DNA of 64,000 nt from Meandrina meandrites (GCA_963693305.1 OY855913.1:18416788-18480787); one strand, 5' to 3'; shown: positions 12,639-24,137, numbered from the stretch's first letter. Notes: a model not told the origin generated them from the letters alone. Made by a program: numbers and translations.

Positions 12639-13362
12639 GTGTTTATCACATAAAGGGCAAAATTGTGTACAAAAGAAAACTTAAAACGAGGTCCCATGGC
12701 GTAAACCGGTTGGCAAGAATATTTGCTCGTAGCAAAATGACCACATCAATAATCAACTTATGTCGAGAAACAGTAAAAGTACGTAAGCATGATAACACAG
12801 CATGTGCAATTCACTCATAATAGCTCCTTCACAGATAAAACTGAATGCAGTTTAAATTTTATTTACCTTTGTTTACGAGGCGTCCGACCGCGCAGAAATG
12901 CTGCATCGATGAAAGTCATAAACAAAGTGTCCGAACGAGCTTTAATAACTTCTTGAACCCGACATTCTCCTTTCCACAGCGAAAACTGTAAGTACCAACT
13001 AAATTTATGCCCTTTCCAGGCTCTGTTTCTCAGTAATAAGGCGAAGCAAGCAAAACGAAGAAATGTTATCTTTCAGTGTCGATTCAGTGGTCTCAGCCGC
13101 CATGAATTTCTATTCTCCGTGCAGCGCCAATCGTCCAGAAGTTTTTTCGGGCTGTGACAAACGAATTTGGATTGAAAAGTCATCTGTCTATTCCACCAAG
13201 GCACCACTCATTTCTGCCTACCGATTTTCTTTCACATTTGATGAAATAACCGCATTTATATCAAACTCGGATGCACCGCGCTTCTGAACTTTTTTCAAAC
13301 TCGTTTCAAGCGGGAAACCAACTCAGTGCAGACGACGCGCGCTCAGCCAATCAGGATCAAGT

Positions 13363-13470
13363 AATCATGCCCTCTTGATTACCAAAAAGTGCCCTCGTGA
13401 TTAAGAAAAAATGCCCTCTGTCTCAACCAATCAGCGTTCAGTAATTTTGCCCCGTATGTGATAACAGCGG
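13363..13470. repeat. Degenerate relative of the 12.5-kb foldback
   Basis: Phrases GTAATCATGCCCTC, TGATTACCAAAAAGTGCCCTC and TGATTAAGAAAAAATGCCCTC recur in tandem, followed by CCAATCAGCG and TTTTGCCCCGTATGTGAT. The TGCCCTC/TAATC vocabulary is shared with the termini of 12479-12638. Relationship inferred. Confidence 0.4.
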
Positions 13471-13522
13471 TAATCGTCGCGTCTTCGATTTCTTCGGAAA
13501 CACCCATAGAAGGGCTCACGAG

Positions 13523-13681
13523 GCGTCGCCCACTACCTCTCGGAACGAGTTACTTCATCGGTTCTTTTAAAAAACAATAGATAACAGGTCATAACAATAC
13601 CCCTAGCCCTGAATAACAATAGAGGTAGTGCTTACAGCGGGCGAATAAAAATTGAGGTTCTAGAGAGGTAGTGTCTTACTG
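13523..13681 (-). mobile_element. Non-autonomous DNA transposon (8-bp TSD MITE), copy 1
   Basis: The element is in reverse orientation to copies 2 and 3. The outer flanks CTCACGAG (13515-13522) and CTCAAGAG (13682-13689) match at 7 of 8 positions. Inner termini carry CACTACCTCTCGGAAC and its complement. The 8-bp duplication fits hAT (also P or Merlin) superfamilies. There is no coding capacity. Confidence 0.85.
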
Positions 13682-14115
13682 CTCAAGAGTTACGTACCAA
13701 AATCGTATTATCATTATATAGTCAGTCAGTTGTTGACAAAAGCTTAAAAGCGGAAATGAGAATGACAACAAATGGATACCGTCTTTGTGTATTAATCCTG
13801 TTTTGACACCAACAGTAAAAGAACATACGGGAAGAGACTATTGCTGTTGAGCTGACTCTATATATTTATTTAGAAATTTATTTACTGCAGAGCATGAATT
13901 GTTGCTCAGTGTGAGTGGGGGAGGGTATGCCATTAATTACAAATGATCTTAAGTGAGTCCGCATCGACGCAAGTATCATATTTTGGAAGCTAAATGAGGA
14001 AAAAAAATCCCTGAAAACTTAGTTCGCAAATGGCATGGTTCATCTGTTAATATGGCATATTTTTGACAAATAAAGAAATATGATACTTTGTTAGTAAATG
14101 GTCTTGTTGGCCTGA

Positions 14116-14216
14116 GTCTCTCGTAGCTTAGTGGATAGAGTGCCCGCCCGATATTTGGAAGGTTACGGGTTCGATTCTCTTTTAGAGATTTTTTCTTTGT
14201 GGCACGCTCGTGACAG
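14116..14216 (+). mobile_element. tRNA-derived SINE
   Basis: The A-box-like TAGCTTAGTGGATAGAG (about 14123-14139) and B-box GGGTTCGATTC (14167-14177) sit in a 70-nt tRNA-like fold whose acceptor stem is partly broken (TCTCT/AGAGA remains). The tail TTTTTTCTTTGTGGCACGCTCGTGACA is shared with the element at 21.1 kb. It is a retroposon, not a functional tRNA. Confidence 0.65.
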
Positions 14217-14409
14217 TATAAGCACTACATCTTCCTCTTGATATATTTTTATTTCAAAGAGAAGTAGTTATCAGATTTGTCCGAAATTTGTAAGGCACAG
14301 TCCTATCAGTGTTACACGGCATATTTTGAACAAATTGTTCATCACTGGAGAGGTAAACTCATGAAATACCTATCTATATATATCCAGAAAAATGCTGGAA
14401 ATATCAAAT

Positions 14410-14482
14410 GCCCCGAGCGGGATTCGAACCCTTGACACCCCGGATCTCATGGAAAGTGCTCTAACCACTGAGCTACCGAGTC
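14410..14482 (-). mobile_element. tRNA-like sequence (73 nt), SINE head or tRNA pseudogene
   Basis: The reverse strand reads GACTCGGTAGCTCAGTGGTT...GGGTTCGAATCCC. A and B boxes are excellent and the acceptor stem mostly pairs with G-U wobbles. The anticodon arm (around CTTTCCATGAGATCCGG) does not pair well, so I do not assign an anticodon. It lies 190 bp from the SINE at 14.1 kb, in the opposite orientation. Confidence 0.6.
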
Positions 14483-14489
14483 AATCACA

Positions 14490-15815
14490 GTGGCGCAGTA
14501 TTAGCTAGGCCATCAGGTCTCTCTTGACATTAGGGACTAATATCCGGGACGCGACGGCTGCAAGACGCAGCCGGACGTAAATTTTCACAGAGGAGGCATG
14601 TTGCGCATACTCAAGCCGTTGCCTCAATGGCATCACGTCGCGTAGAAGTTAGAGTTTGGCATTGCAAAGAATACGTTAAAGTATAAGGCTTAATTTACAG
14701 CTAAATGTGTCAAAATTGTTTAATTTAAATTCCGCTGATGCAAATTACTTGAAAATGCAATTACTCAGAAAATATTTCCCCCACTATTTTCAGGTAAACA
14801 AAGCGACCGGTGGAGTCGAGTTCTTCTCCCATTTTTAGGTCGTCAAGAAAATTCCTTTTTTAGAGCTTTCAAGCCAATTAAGCTGCTTCGTTTGAAGCAA
14901 GATATATAGATGAAAAAAGAGTTGTCTGGTACTTTGCTTTCACGCTTTGAAACAAACTTATGTGTTCATTTTTCTAACGTTTTCAACGAGCCATGAATCA
15001 TTCACGCTGTCCTCTTCTTGTGTCAAGCATCCTAATGATAACTTTTCCTCGGTCAAAATAAACGGCGTTCTCGTCCCAGTTCGGTCACCGGCCATCGCGT
15101 TCCAAGAGGGTCTGGATGGGGTGACAAATGGCCAAAATGTTATCTGACAACTGTCAAATCGCCTAAAATTTAACTGACAAATGAAATTGGTAGTGGGTTA
15201 TAATGAAAACTGGAAAAAGACCTGATTGTCTTAATATTGTACAAACCCTGTTGTAAGTAACATCGTTCGACTCTTTTCGTGAAACAAATGTACGTTAAAT
15301 CTTAGGAACTTGACGCTAGAGCGTCATATTTTGTTAATAATTTACCGTATGACCCATAAGCCGATTGAAAATTATCAAGAAAAAGTATATTTTGTTTTTG
15401 CAATGTACCCTCTCATACAGTAGCCTTATTGCCGCTACTCTTTCTCCCACACGTTTTTCCAACAAGTTAGACCCTGTCAGCCCCTGTTAGACTCTGTTAG
15501 TGCTATTTTCTTTTGATGTCTTTCTCATTCAATCCAATTACCATCGACGCCTTGCTAAACAAATTGCCCAATCAAATTAATCATAATAAAGAACCCTTCC
15601 AATATTTGTTTGTCTTTCTTACGATCCTTTTTACGACTGTTTTTGCGTATGCAAAACGGGAGTTACGGAAGGGGTGGCGATTTGAAGCGGTCGATCCTTC
15701 CCTCGGTCGATGAGATGTAAACAAAAGGCCGTTGACAGATGGTTGGCAGACCTACATGTAACGCCACTCTCAGTTTGACGTTGCGGTTTATTAAGACCGA
15801 TGACAGACCTCTGTA
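14490..15815. other. No recognised gene
   Basis: Holds a GACAAATGGCCAAAATGTTA copy of the interspersed motif (15121-15140) and a small GTTAGACYCTGT repeat near 15465-15505. Nothing else. Confidence 0.45.
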
Positions 15816-15820
15816 CTTTA

Positions 15821-15913
15821 CTAGCCTGCGAGCAGGCTCCCAAAGAAATCGGCGAGCGAAGCGAGCCGAGAAGGGCCTGAGTGAGAATTAAAATCGGGGG
15901 AGCCTGCAGACAA
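15821..15913. mobile_element. Short TIR repeat (AGCCTGCGAGCAGGCTC type)
   Basis: TAGCCTGCGAGCAGGCTCCC at the left and GGGGGAGCCTGCAGACA at the right form an inverted pair around GGCGAGCGAAGCGAGCCGAG. I recognise this as a repeat seen widely in marine invertebrate genomes. There is no coding capacity. Confidence 0.55.
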
Positions 15914-15914
15914 A

Positions 15915-17165
15915 GGTTTTATGCCGCCGTTCCAAAGCACCCGCCGTGCACCAGATTCTGGTGCAACCTCTGATTGATCAGATTACTGATTGTTGACGGG
16001 TCTTATTTTGACATCTTGATTTTGCCGACGCCACGAGACACGATACGATCAAAATTTGCATTTCGATTAACTATGGACTCAGCGAAGTGTAAACATGATG
16101 GTGTCTTCTGGCGGTGGGCGAGTTAGAGATGATCTGTTTCAAAGAGTATTAATTAAGCGATTCATTAAGGGAATTCGTCCACATAAGACAGCTGAAAGAA
16201 GAGCAGAAACGTTGTTCGCAATCTCTGGCGTAGTAGAAAGGAGGTGACCGGCCTACACGGATCCCTACGTTCGTGAAATTTGTACATTTGCCGTTCTGTG
16301 TTGGATTTAGTCGTCCAACTTATTTCGCTTCTCACTTGTTTATAAAGGGTACTACATGCTGCCAGCTGTATTATTAGGAGGTGTTTAACGGTTTTAAGGA
16401 GAGTAGAGCCGCGAGACTGCACAGCGAAATGTGTAGAGGTCATAGGTCATGGTCTTCCGTCAATAGAGTTTGACACCTCTGTTTTAAATTTGTCATATGT
16501 ATTGCTATTACGGTTTGTTTTGGCTGATTCATATTTGCAAGATATGTTTTTAGCTCTCAAAATGTTCGTTCTGGAAGGACAAGATCTTGACACCGGGCCC
16601 GGCTGTTTATTTTTGTTGCAAGATGTGTTGCTTCCTTCACGGATGACATATTTATTTTTGTCCAGTTGTTGTTGTGGAATATTCATCGATGCCTGGATTT
16701 CTCCTCCAAAGTAACGGGTTTTCACTGTTTTCCTCGCTTGCTTCATGGCTAAATGTAAGTGCAATAAATTTTTGTCTTTGAGTGAGGCGCTTTATCCCCA
16801 GCGACGCTATCATCTTTTGTATTTCGCTTAACCGAAGGTGTTATTCCTTTCAAGTTAACGACAGATTAATGACAGGTTAATTAAACGGGGGCGGAATGGC
16901 GGCTACAATGCTTTGTCAACAGGCTCTCCCCGTCTCCCCACCTTTTCTTGCCGCTTTCTTTTCGCGCCATCCTCGACCGGAGAGCATGTTCACAGGCTAT
17001 ACTTTACGCGCTCATGGTTTTGTTTTGATGGGTATGTGATGATAATTTGAAAATCGACTGTGAACATATTTTATTTTTATTTTACCTTAAATCAGGTGTA
17101 TGTTGTTTCTGCCCTATAGAAAAATCAACAGAATTTTCTTAAGTTTGCATGTGACGGTGAAAGCT
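15915..17165. other. No recognised gene
   Basis: Overlapping frames on both strands at 16447-16764 have no domain and look like chance. GCACCAGATTCTGGTGC near 15955 is a small hairpin. Confidence 0.4.
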
Positions 17166-17169
17166 AAAT

Positions 17170-17668
17170 TGAAAGCGAAGTTTGTGTAATCGCTAGCTGA
17201 CAGAAGATTATCAGTGTCACCTAGCCGATTTCAAAATAAATTTTATGCGACGCTTAATCTTCACAGCAATCTATCAAAACACATTCCGGAAATTGAACGT
17301 CAATCGTACACGCTGTACAGGGAAAAGAGTCAGTAAGACGCTACCTCTCCGAAACCTCTATTTTCATTCGCCTGCTGTAAACACTACCTCTATTGTTATT
17401 CAGGGATAGGGGCATTGTTATAGCCTGTTATGTATTGTTTTAGGAACCAATGAAATAACTCGTTCCGAGAGGTAGTGGGCGACCCAAAAGAGTACACACG
17501 CTAGCACGAAAACACGCAAACTTGAATTTGTCTGCTTGGAGCCTTCTTCTTTTACAACCAATGCAAAACAAAATGAAAAACAACGTAAATCCGTATAGAT
17601 CTTTACAAGTGATGCACGTTCGACTTCGACGATTTAATTCGTCACTTGTTAAATAGAAGCGACAAGAA
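17170..17668 (+). repeat. Dispersed repeat, copy B (contains MITE copy 2)
   Basis: It matches 18182-19333 at both ends: it starts TGAAAGCGAAGTTTGTGTAA and ends CACTTGTTAAATAGAAGCGACAAGAA. It lacks the 760-bp insert of copy A, plus about 35 bp around that insertion point and an 18-bp stretch after GTGTCAC. It carries the 155-bp MITE instead. The family is not recognised. Confidence 0.85.
17331..17485 (+). mobile_element. 8-bp TSD MITE, copy 2, inserted in a repeat
   Basis: The element begins CAGTAAGACGCTACCTCTC and ends GAGAGGTAGTGGGCGACCC. It is flanked by AAAAGAGT on both sides (17323-17330 and 17486-17493). The sister repeat at 19.1 kb carries the uninterrupted sequence GGAAAAGAGTGTACACACGC, which serves as the empty site and proves the borders. 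Confidence 0.92.
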
Positions 17669-18309
17669 GGAACAATTACATCGTGTGCTTCACAGCGACA
17701 ACCTAAATCAACGCATTTCAAACACCTTTTATAGGCCTCGGAGTTAAGAAGTACCCTTGCTGAGTTTTATAACCCACAACAGATAAATGTTCATCACATG
17801 CAAGCAAAATCATCAGCACAGGTCGCAGCGGAGAACACTCGAGTTTCAACGACGAGATAAAATCTGGAGCGAGATTTATTCCTAGCAGAAGACTACCTAT
17901 CCCAAAAGCCAGAGGACCCTGCCGCAAGTAAAGAAGGAACAACAAAACTAGCAGTATAAGCAACCAAAATAGCGATCGCAGAAGACAGGCAAAGTCATAT
18001 TTTAAAGCATATTAAAATAAAAGACGATGCGCGGATCGTTAAAAGTGATCATATGTTTTCAAACACGAATAGAAAAATACATAGAAAACAACTTGCCCCC
18101 AAAGTTATCCAGATATACACGCAATTGAATTCCACCAAAAAGTCGTTCCACGTGCCATTGAGTTCACCACAAAATCAGACTTGAAAGCGAAGTTTGTGTA
18201 ATCGCTAGCTGACAGAAGATTATCAGTGTCACGCGACAAAGGTCAACGCAGCCGATTTCAAAATAGATTTTATGCGACGTTAATCTTCACAGCAATCAAA
18301 GAATGCAAT

Positions 18310-19069
18310 GGCTGTGTTTTCACCAGGACAATTTTAGCTAGATAAAGTCAGAAAAGTCCGGAAATACAGTGAAAACACTTTGTCTAGTGTTTAGCGAGTT
18401 AACAGTGCCAACTGTTTTCACAAGGAAAAACAACGGGTTTTCTCGCCTTTACGACAGGAAACTCACGCAGAGTTATACTACCTCGCAAGATGGTTTAACT
18501 TGTCCCAACAAATACCGCAGCCAATCGCATCGCGTGTAGTGACAGATGCCTGCCAAACAATGTGGCAAAATTATTTTCCAGACGCTCGCATTGTGGTTCT
18601 TTCGAAACAAAACTTTGTATGCTTGTAAACATGGCTCACGAATTGCAAACCTTTTCCCAATTCTTTCGCCGTTTTACAATTCCTCCGGGCCTTACCTGTT
18701 TCACAGCGTTGGCATGCAGCATCATTTCCCGCATTATGGGCAACCAGCAGTTCTTCAATACCAAATTCCTATGCCACATGCGACACCCTCGACAAGCTCA
18801 GTAGTCCTGACTTACACTGCTTACGGCAACGAAAGCGAAAGCTCAACGGACGAAGAAAATACAAAGCCAGGAGCTACGAATAGGAACCGTGGCTCCAACT
18901 GGACATTTTTGAAAGTTGTGCGGATTTGTAATTTGAATCTTTCGAGTTATTAGTGACTTAACTTTTTCCAGTGAAAACAGATGTTATGTTTAACTAGCTA
19001 ATGTCGGTCGGCAAACAAACACCTAGGAAGAATGTTCAGCTAGTTAATCGGCCTAGTGAAAACACAGCC
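18310..19069 (+). mobile_element. PIF/Harbinger-like 760-bp element nested in repeat copy A
   Basis: Terminal inverted repeats: GGCTGTGTTTTCACCAGG at the left, and the complement of GGCTGTGTTTTCACTAGG at the right (17 of 18 match). AAT flanks both sides (18307-18309, 19070-19072), a 3-bp duplication as in PIF/Harbinger, although TWA is more usual. The CTGTTTTCACAAGG and CCAGTGAAAACAG sub-terminal motifs repeat the same theme. It contains a decayed coding fragment (next entry). Confidence 0.7.
18546..18953 (+). pseudogene. Decayed transposon-encoded reading frame, possible start of a Myb/SANT-like protein
   Basis: The 135-codon frame includes a Pro/Ser/His-rich stretch (HHFPHYGQPAVLQYQIPMPH) and an acidic Ser/Glu stretch (ESESSTDEEN). 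It then has basic NRNRGSNWT, which resembles the entry into a Myb/SANT-like DNA-binding domain (G-x-NW-T), after which the frame degenerates and stops. PIF/Harbinger elements typically carry such a protein next to the transposase (family knowledge), so this may be the N-terminal remnant in an internally deleted copy. An overlapping frame starting MAHELQTFSQFFRRF near 18631 may be the original start, separated by a frameshift. No transposase DDE motif is seen. Confidence 0.4.
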
Positions 19070-19640
19070 AATATCAAACTTATCATGCTCATGGCATTAT
19101 CAAAACACATTCCGGAAATTGAACGTCAATCGTACACGCTGTACAGGGAAAAGAGTGTACACACGCTAGCACGAAAACACGCAAACTTGAATTTGTCTGC
19201 TTGGAGCTTGCTTCTTTTACAACCAATGCAAAACAAAATGAAAAACAACGTAAATCCGTATAGATCTTTACAAGTGATGCACGTTCGACTTCGACGATTT
19301 AATTCGTCACTTGTTAAATAAAAGCGACAAGAACTCGCACGAACACATTAAACGATGACGTCATCGCTTAAAAAACAGTCGTGGCCTCATAGGGCCTTTG
19401 ATTTCTTTTCATATTACTACAACTGGTATTTTTTGTCTTTCACACGTTCTACTTTAAAACATTTTGAAGGTACGTTTTGTTTGGCTAAGTGGATGTTGCG
19501 CTCGGGCAAGTAGAATTTTGTGTGGAAACAGGAGACCAATTGCAATGATTTCAAGACAAAAATTGACAAAAACAAAGTGTTATTGTTTCAGTTTTCCAAT
19601 TGATGGTGTAATTTACATTGTAGGTGCCTTTTAGCTAATT

Positions 19641-20175
19641 GGGTCAGAAAGAAAGAAGTAATTTATGCTACGTGGTTAATTATTAAATAGCCAAAATTTT
19701 AACTCACAACTGACATTTGCCTCTTCTAAACGCCCTGTCGTCCCAGATCTTGTACATAACGGAGCCGTTCCAAATTTTCTTACATTTGGGACTTTGACCT
19801 ACAAAAACGTACTCCGACCTCTCATGTGCTGCACTGTTTATGCAATAATTGTAGATTTTCAGTTAATTTTAATCAATAAGTAAATAAACAACAAAGGCGA
19901 CTGAATACTATATCCATATTTGGGCAGAAAGAAAGAAAGAAAGAAGTTACTGACAAGTGCCAAAATTTTAACTCACAACTGGCAAGAGTACACACCTAAC
20001 CCCAATCCACAACCTCTTCTAAAATCCGTCGTCCCAGATCTTGTAACGTAGCCGTTCCAAATTTGCTTACATTTGAGACAAGATAAAAAACGTACTTCGA
20101 CCACTCATGTGTAGATTCTTAATTTTAATCAATAAATAACTAAACAACAAAGGCGACTAAATATTATATCCATAT
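19641..20175 (+). repeat. Two-unit tandem duplication (about 280 and 254 bp)
   Basis: Units start GGGTCAGAAAGAAAGAAGTA (19641) and GGGCAGAAAGAAAGAAAGAA (19922). They share GCCAAAATTTTAACTCACAA, GTCGTCCCAGATCTTGTA and CAACAAAGGCGACT and end ATATCCATAT. The AGAAAGAAAG start probably mediated the duplication. There is no gene. Confidence 0.8.
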
Positions 20176-20734
20176 TTTATTCTCTTTCAACTTGCCATTT
20201 CAGACAGGCGCGAAATAGTTATTTAAACAACCGTCCTTTACTTTGATAGATGAAAGGTTGTAGATGAAAGGTTGTTGCCATGGCTCCTTTATAGACTGAA
20301 AGCAATTGTTTTAGTGGGAGTACTGACCCTTTCAACAGAATAGAAGTGACTGGCGTTTTTGCACGAGCAAGCAGACCTACCCGTTGGCCATTTTGCTACA
20401 ACTTGATAGAGGTATATAGGAGGTAAAGGTGTGTAACTCTCGCGTGCGTCTTTTGTGAACAGATTCAATATTTGTGTGTAACACAGTTCATTACTAATTC
20501 AAGTCAAAAACAAAAAAAGATATACCGATCGAGGGTAAGTTTTAGCTAGCCAGCAACTTACAAAGCGGCATTGAACAGGCTCTGTACATGGTGCTCAAGG
20601 CGTTAGACTGGCTTGTGCACCTTTGGCTGCGGTAAAAAATTCCAAATTCTTTTTGAAAAAAAAAACCACCTGATTATATATTGAGATGAAACAGCGCGAC
20701 ATTTGACTACTGTTTATCGACGGCTTTTATATAT

Positions 20735-20965
20735 GTTAGAGTTTCATCCGTGGACTTGAAACTTAGGAGAACCACCTTGTACAGGGTTGCATGAAGGTGC
20801 TGCTCAATAGCTTTCGTTTAAATGGTCACACACTAGTGTTTCATTCACATACTGAAAAGTTAGAACCACCATAGATTGAGACTTTTTATAGCAGAACATA
20901 CAGAAATACTGCATTGAAAATGAAATTGAAATTGAGAACCGTTCAATAGCTTTCATTTAATCAAT
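20735..20965 (+). repeat. Degenerate tandem repeat (CAATAGCTTTCATTTAAATGGTCACAC type)
   Basis: The phrases GTTTCATCCGTGGACTTGAA, AGAACCACCTTGTACAG, CTCAATAGCTTTCGTTTAAA and CACACTAGTGTTTCATTCAC recur out to 20965. I recognise a tandem repeat common in coral introns. A related block is at 50160-50420. Confidence 0.5.
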
Positions 20966-21066
20966 AGGCGTGGACTGCAAGTAATCTAGCGTAGACGTAC
21001 TATGGACGTAACGGGATGAAAAAAGAACATTTAATAACTTATAAAACGATAAAATAGAATGTTCAT

Positions 21067-21173
21067 TTGACGCGAGCGTAGAACAAAGAAAAGTTCTGAG
21101 TCCCCGACGGGAAACGAACCCATGACTCTCAGATACCGGTTGGGCGCTGTAACCACTGAGTTAGGAGAGACTC
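21067..21173 (-). mobile_element. tRNA-derived SINE, same family as 14.1 kb
   Basis: On the reverse strand a tRNA-like head has a full 7-bp acceptor stem (GAGTCTC/GGGACTC, one G-U), A-box-like TAACTCAGTGGTTACAGC and B-box GGGTTCGTTTC. It is followed by tail CTTTTCTTTGTTCTACGCTCGCGTCAA. The tail matches that of the 14116-14216 element, which shows a family with a common tRNA-unrelated 3' module. Confidence 0.68.
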
Positions 21174-21179
21174 TTGGTG

Positions 21180-22660
21180 AGCAAGGCTATTTACTATGTT
21201 CATATGTGACTTGAGCCTTAAATCTGGGAGTGAAAGTAAACGTTTTTTTTTTAGTCTAATGGATCAGTAATCCGGTGCTTAATTCAGGTTTACTTAGTTT
21301 GAAGCCACTGGGTGTATTTTCCAAGCAAGGTTTGTAACATTTAATTCGACTGAGCCCCAGTTTGAACCAAACCCCGGTTAAGCAGTGAGCAATTAAGCAA
21401 TACACCACTTTTATCGATTGGTTGTTTAAATTTTTCCTTCCGTGATCGATAAAAAGTGCAGATATTTTAACGCTGATGACAACCTGAGTCCTCCAATTAT
21501 AGAGCACTGACCGCCTTGATGGACGCGTAAATTCTCAGAACAAGCATTACAGAAAATGTATGAAAATCAGCAAAGAGAGTTGATTATTGAAGAAAGAAAG
21601 TAAACACATGTTACAATGGATACATCAAAGTCTATCATTATTAGCAGTTGGTGACAGGAGCCATGTTTATTGTGTCTGCGTTTTGTTCTCAGTGTGTACA
21701 TAGTCAGGGACTGACTGATTAGCGGTGTTGCTTAGTGAAAGAAGAACTGTGAAGGAAAAAAATAGTGAGAGCAGAAATAACAAAAACGCGTGCAAAACAC
21801 GGGACATTTTCAGTGGGCGTTCGATTTATTGTTACTCTGACTATTTACTGCCTTGTTATTGGCTTACGAGTATCAGCAAGCACCCCTCGGGAGGCCTCTT
21901 CTTTGAAAAAGACAAAAAAAAATAGGTGAGTGCAAAATCTTCTCTTCGACAACGTGCACGCGCTGCTATTTGTATTAGAATAAAACGTCTTTGAACGCTG
22001 CATCAACAAATTTTAATTTCTGTCCTTCTTGAAAGTGCCACATGACAAAAAGGTACCTACTTTATTCAGCTGCAATCACGCACACAAAAAAAATCAAGTT
22101 TAGGCCTACGTTAATTGCCAAAACGTGAGCAGAAGCTATTTTTCCCACGTTGTCAACGTGCCGTCTTCTTTCATCAAACTTTCGCCCATGATTTTAGCTT
22201 TCTTCAGTCGCTCGTCTACGTACGCCACGTGTATTAGTACTACATATGTCAAGGTTCACGCAAACAAGTGTACTTGATAAAACCAAGTTGTATTTCAATT
22301 TGCATTTCATGTTTCTACTGAACGTGAAAGCTTTCTTCGGTCCGTTGCGCGTTAGCAATTGAAATGTAACTTTCTAAGGATCAGCAGACGCTCTTTAGCG
22401 AAAGTCTTCCAGTTGCCATTTCATTATCAACATCATCTTCATCACATCATTTAAAGACGATCAGATTTTAAGCACAATGCTTGTGGGGTCGTGTGCTGAA
22501 CTAATATATTACTAGGGATAGTTAACACTACAGCTGCCCCCGCTGTTATCCTTTTTTTTTCTCAGCGCATCCGTTACTACAGTCAATAATTTCGCTTGAT
22601 GTCTCGGCTATTCTACTTTCTTAATTGATTGAAAATCAGTTTTCTGTTTGGAACAGTCTT
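21180..22660. other. No recognised gene
   Basis: AT-rich. The reverse frame at 21256-21507 has no recognisable motif. Confidence 0.45.
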
Positions 22661-22666
22661 GCGATA

Positions 22667-22971
22667 CACTCTTTTTTTTATAAGAATGTTGTTTTTCCGG
22701 CCCAGGCTAAATATTCTTAATTTTCTGCCGATTTTAGGCTGAAAATATTCTTGTGAATATTCTTAGATTATGACTTATGATATCTCCGTTTTAGAATATA
22801 TTGGGATATCAATTACCTGAAAATCATACACATGTATTGCATGTACCGTTCATCAAACTGTCGTTAGTATCGAACATTTGGCCAGTGCAGGTTTTTATCG
22901 TTTTACTGGCTAGTTTTGCCGTTTAGAGAAAGGAAAAACATATAATTGTTTTGTATTTACAGATTTTCAAC

Positions 22972-23006
<35 letters not shown>

Positions 23007-23091
23007 CGGTTTATTCTTAAAATATTCTTTAAAGTTCGCAAATTTCAGCCTCGATATTCTTATAACATATATTCTTATAAAAAAAAGAGTG
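22667..23091. mobile_element. MITE with TA target-site duplication, 425 bp
   Basis: Terminal inverted repeats CACTCTTTTTTTTATAAGAA and its complement TTCTTATAAAAAAAAGAGTG are flanked by TA on both sides (22665-22666, 23092-23093). The interior is built of repeated AATATTCTTA phrases. Structure fits a Tc1/mariner-derived MITE; no transposase is present. Confidence 0.7.
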
Positions 23092-23093
23092 TA

Positions 23094-24137
23094 ATTCAGA
23101 AGAAAACACTAATTTTTCTCGTGTTCTGCTCACAAAGTATCACTTGCTTCTGCCCTTCTCTTTTTCAAGATCATGGGACGAGGACGTGCCATTTAAAACA
23201 GACTTTCAGTGTGAATTGTTGAAGCCAAGTAGATAAGTAAAGCAAAGCCAAATTATGCAAAAATTCTGAAGGATTAATAATCATGTAAATTTAATTACAT
23301 GAACGCGGTCCCAACTTCTTTAGATCATTTTGCTTTTTTTGCTGTAATGAATGATCTCAGTGAGGATAAACTTTGGTAATAGCCAAACGTTTTACAACTA
23401 CCAATTGAGACCAGCTGTTTTCAGATTTTTTGTTTCAATATATTAGGGCTGGGAGCTCAAGCAACAATGACCAACTTGACAGCTGAGGTCGAAACGGATG
23501 CCAAAAGATTTCTCACCTCTGTCAATGTAAACGCCTGCCGTGAGTTTTAATTATCTCAAGAACTATTTTGAATTCTTTTTCCTTCTTGACAAGTCTCAGT
23601 TACAAATTTCACTTAAATGCCTGAAGACTGATCGAGTCTTTAGTCTTTTATTTCTACCACTTGAGTTTTTTGATTTAACGCTATGATGTTCCGGCTAAAA
23701 GCCGAAAGCACTGGATTAACAACTGGCTAGTTATACATGTATGTCTCAAGTGAAAACCTTTATACCTTGGTTGTGGCCTGAGTCTTTCAAACCCCTCCAG
23801 TAAAGTGTGATTTGTGTCTGACAAATCTCGATTTCGGATTGAGTCTGTCAATCCTGCGAGCGAACGAGAGCTGCTCGCAACAAGCTAACAAGAGAAATTT
23901 CTAGACCAGTACGTACTATTCTTGTTTTTGATCATATCAGTTGCGTAAGTTTTGGCTTCTAGACCTTGTGAAATCAATAAAGCTCGAAGGAAACTGCAGC
24001 AACCCAACTGCTATCAACGTTTACAAGCGTGGTTTGTTGACTTGTTGTCATTTGTGCACGTGCTCAGGCTTTGGTTTGTCATTATCACCCAATCATCGTT
24101 TATCTTGCGTCATCATTGACCAATCACCGTACAGGAA
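23094..24137. other. No recognised gene
   Basis: Nothing supported beyond GCGAGCGAACGAGAGCTGCT near 23857, which resembles the GAGC-rich repeat ends seen at 15.8 kb. Confidence 0.4.

Larger units (their letters stand above)
18182..19333 (+). repeat. Dispersed repeat, copy A (contains a 760-bp transposon)
   Basis: This is the sister of 17170-17668. The outer parts (18182-18309 and 19070-19333) are near-identical to copy B. The right part has an open frame of about 75 codons in copy A (ending ...RRFNSSLVK) but there is no recognised domain, so I do not call it a gene. Confidence 0.85.

Noticed and set aside
14410..14482. Functional tRNA gene
   Set aside because: A and B boxes are good, but the anticodon stem does not form, so it is treated as a SINE head or pseudogene.
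17440..17721. 93-codon reverse frame ending LPLGTSYFIGS
   Set aside because: It crosses the MITE/repeat border. A similar ending recurs at 63502 because the MITE itself is repeated.
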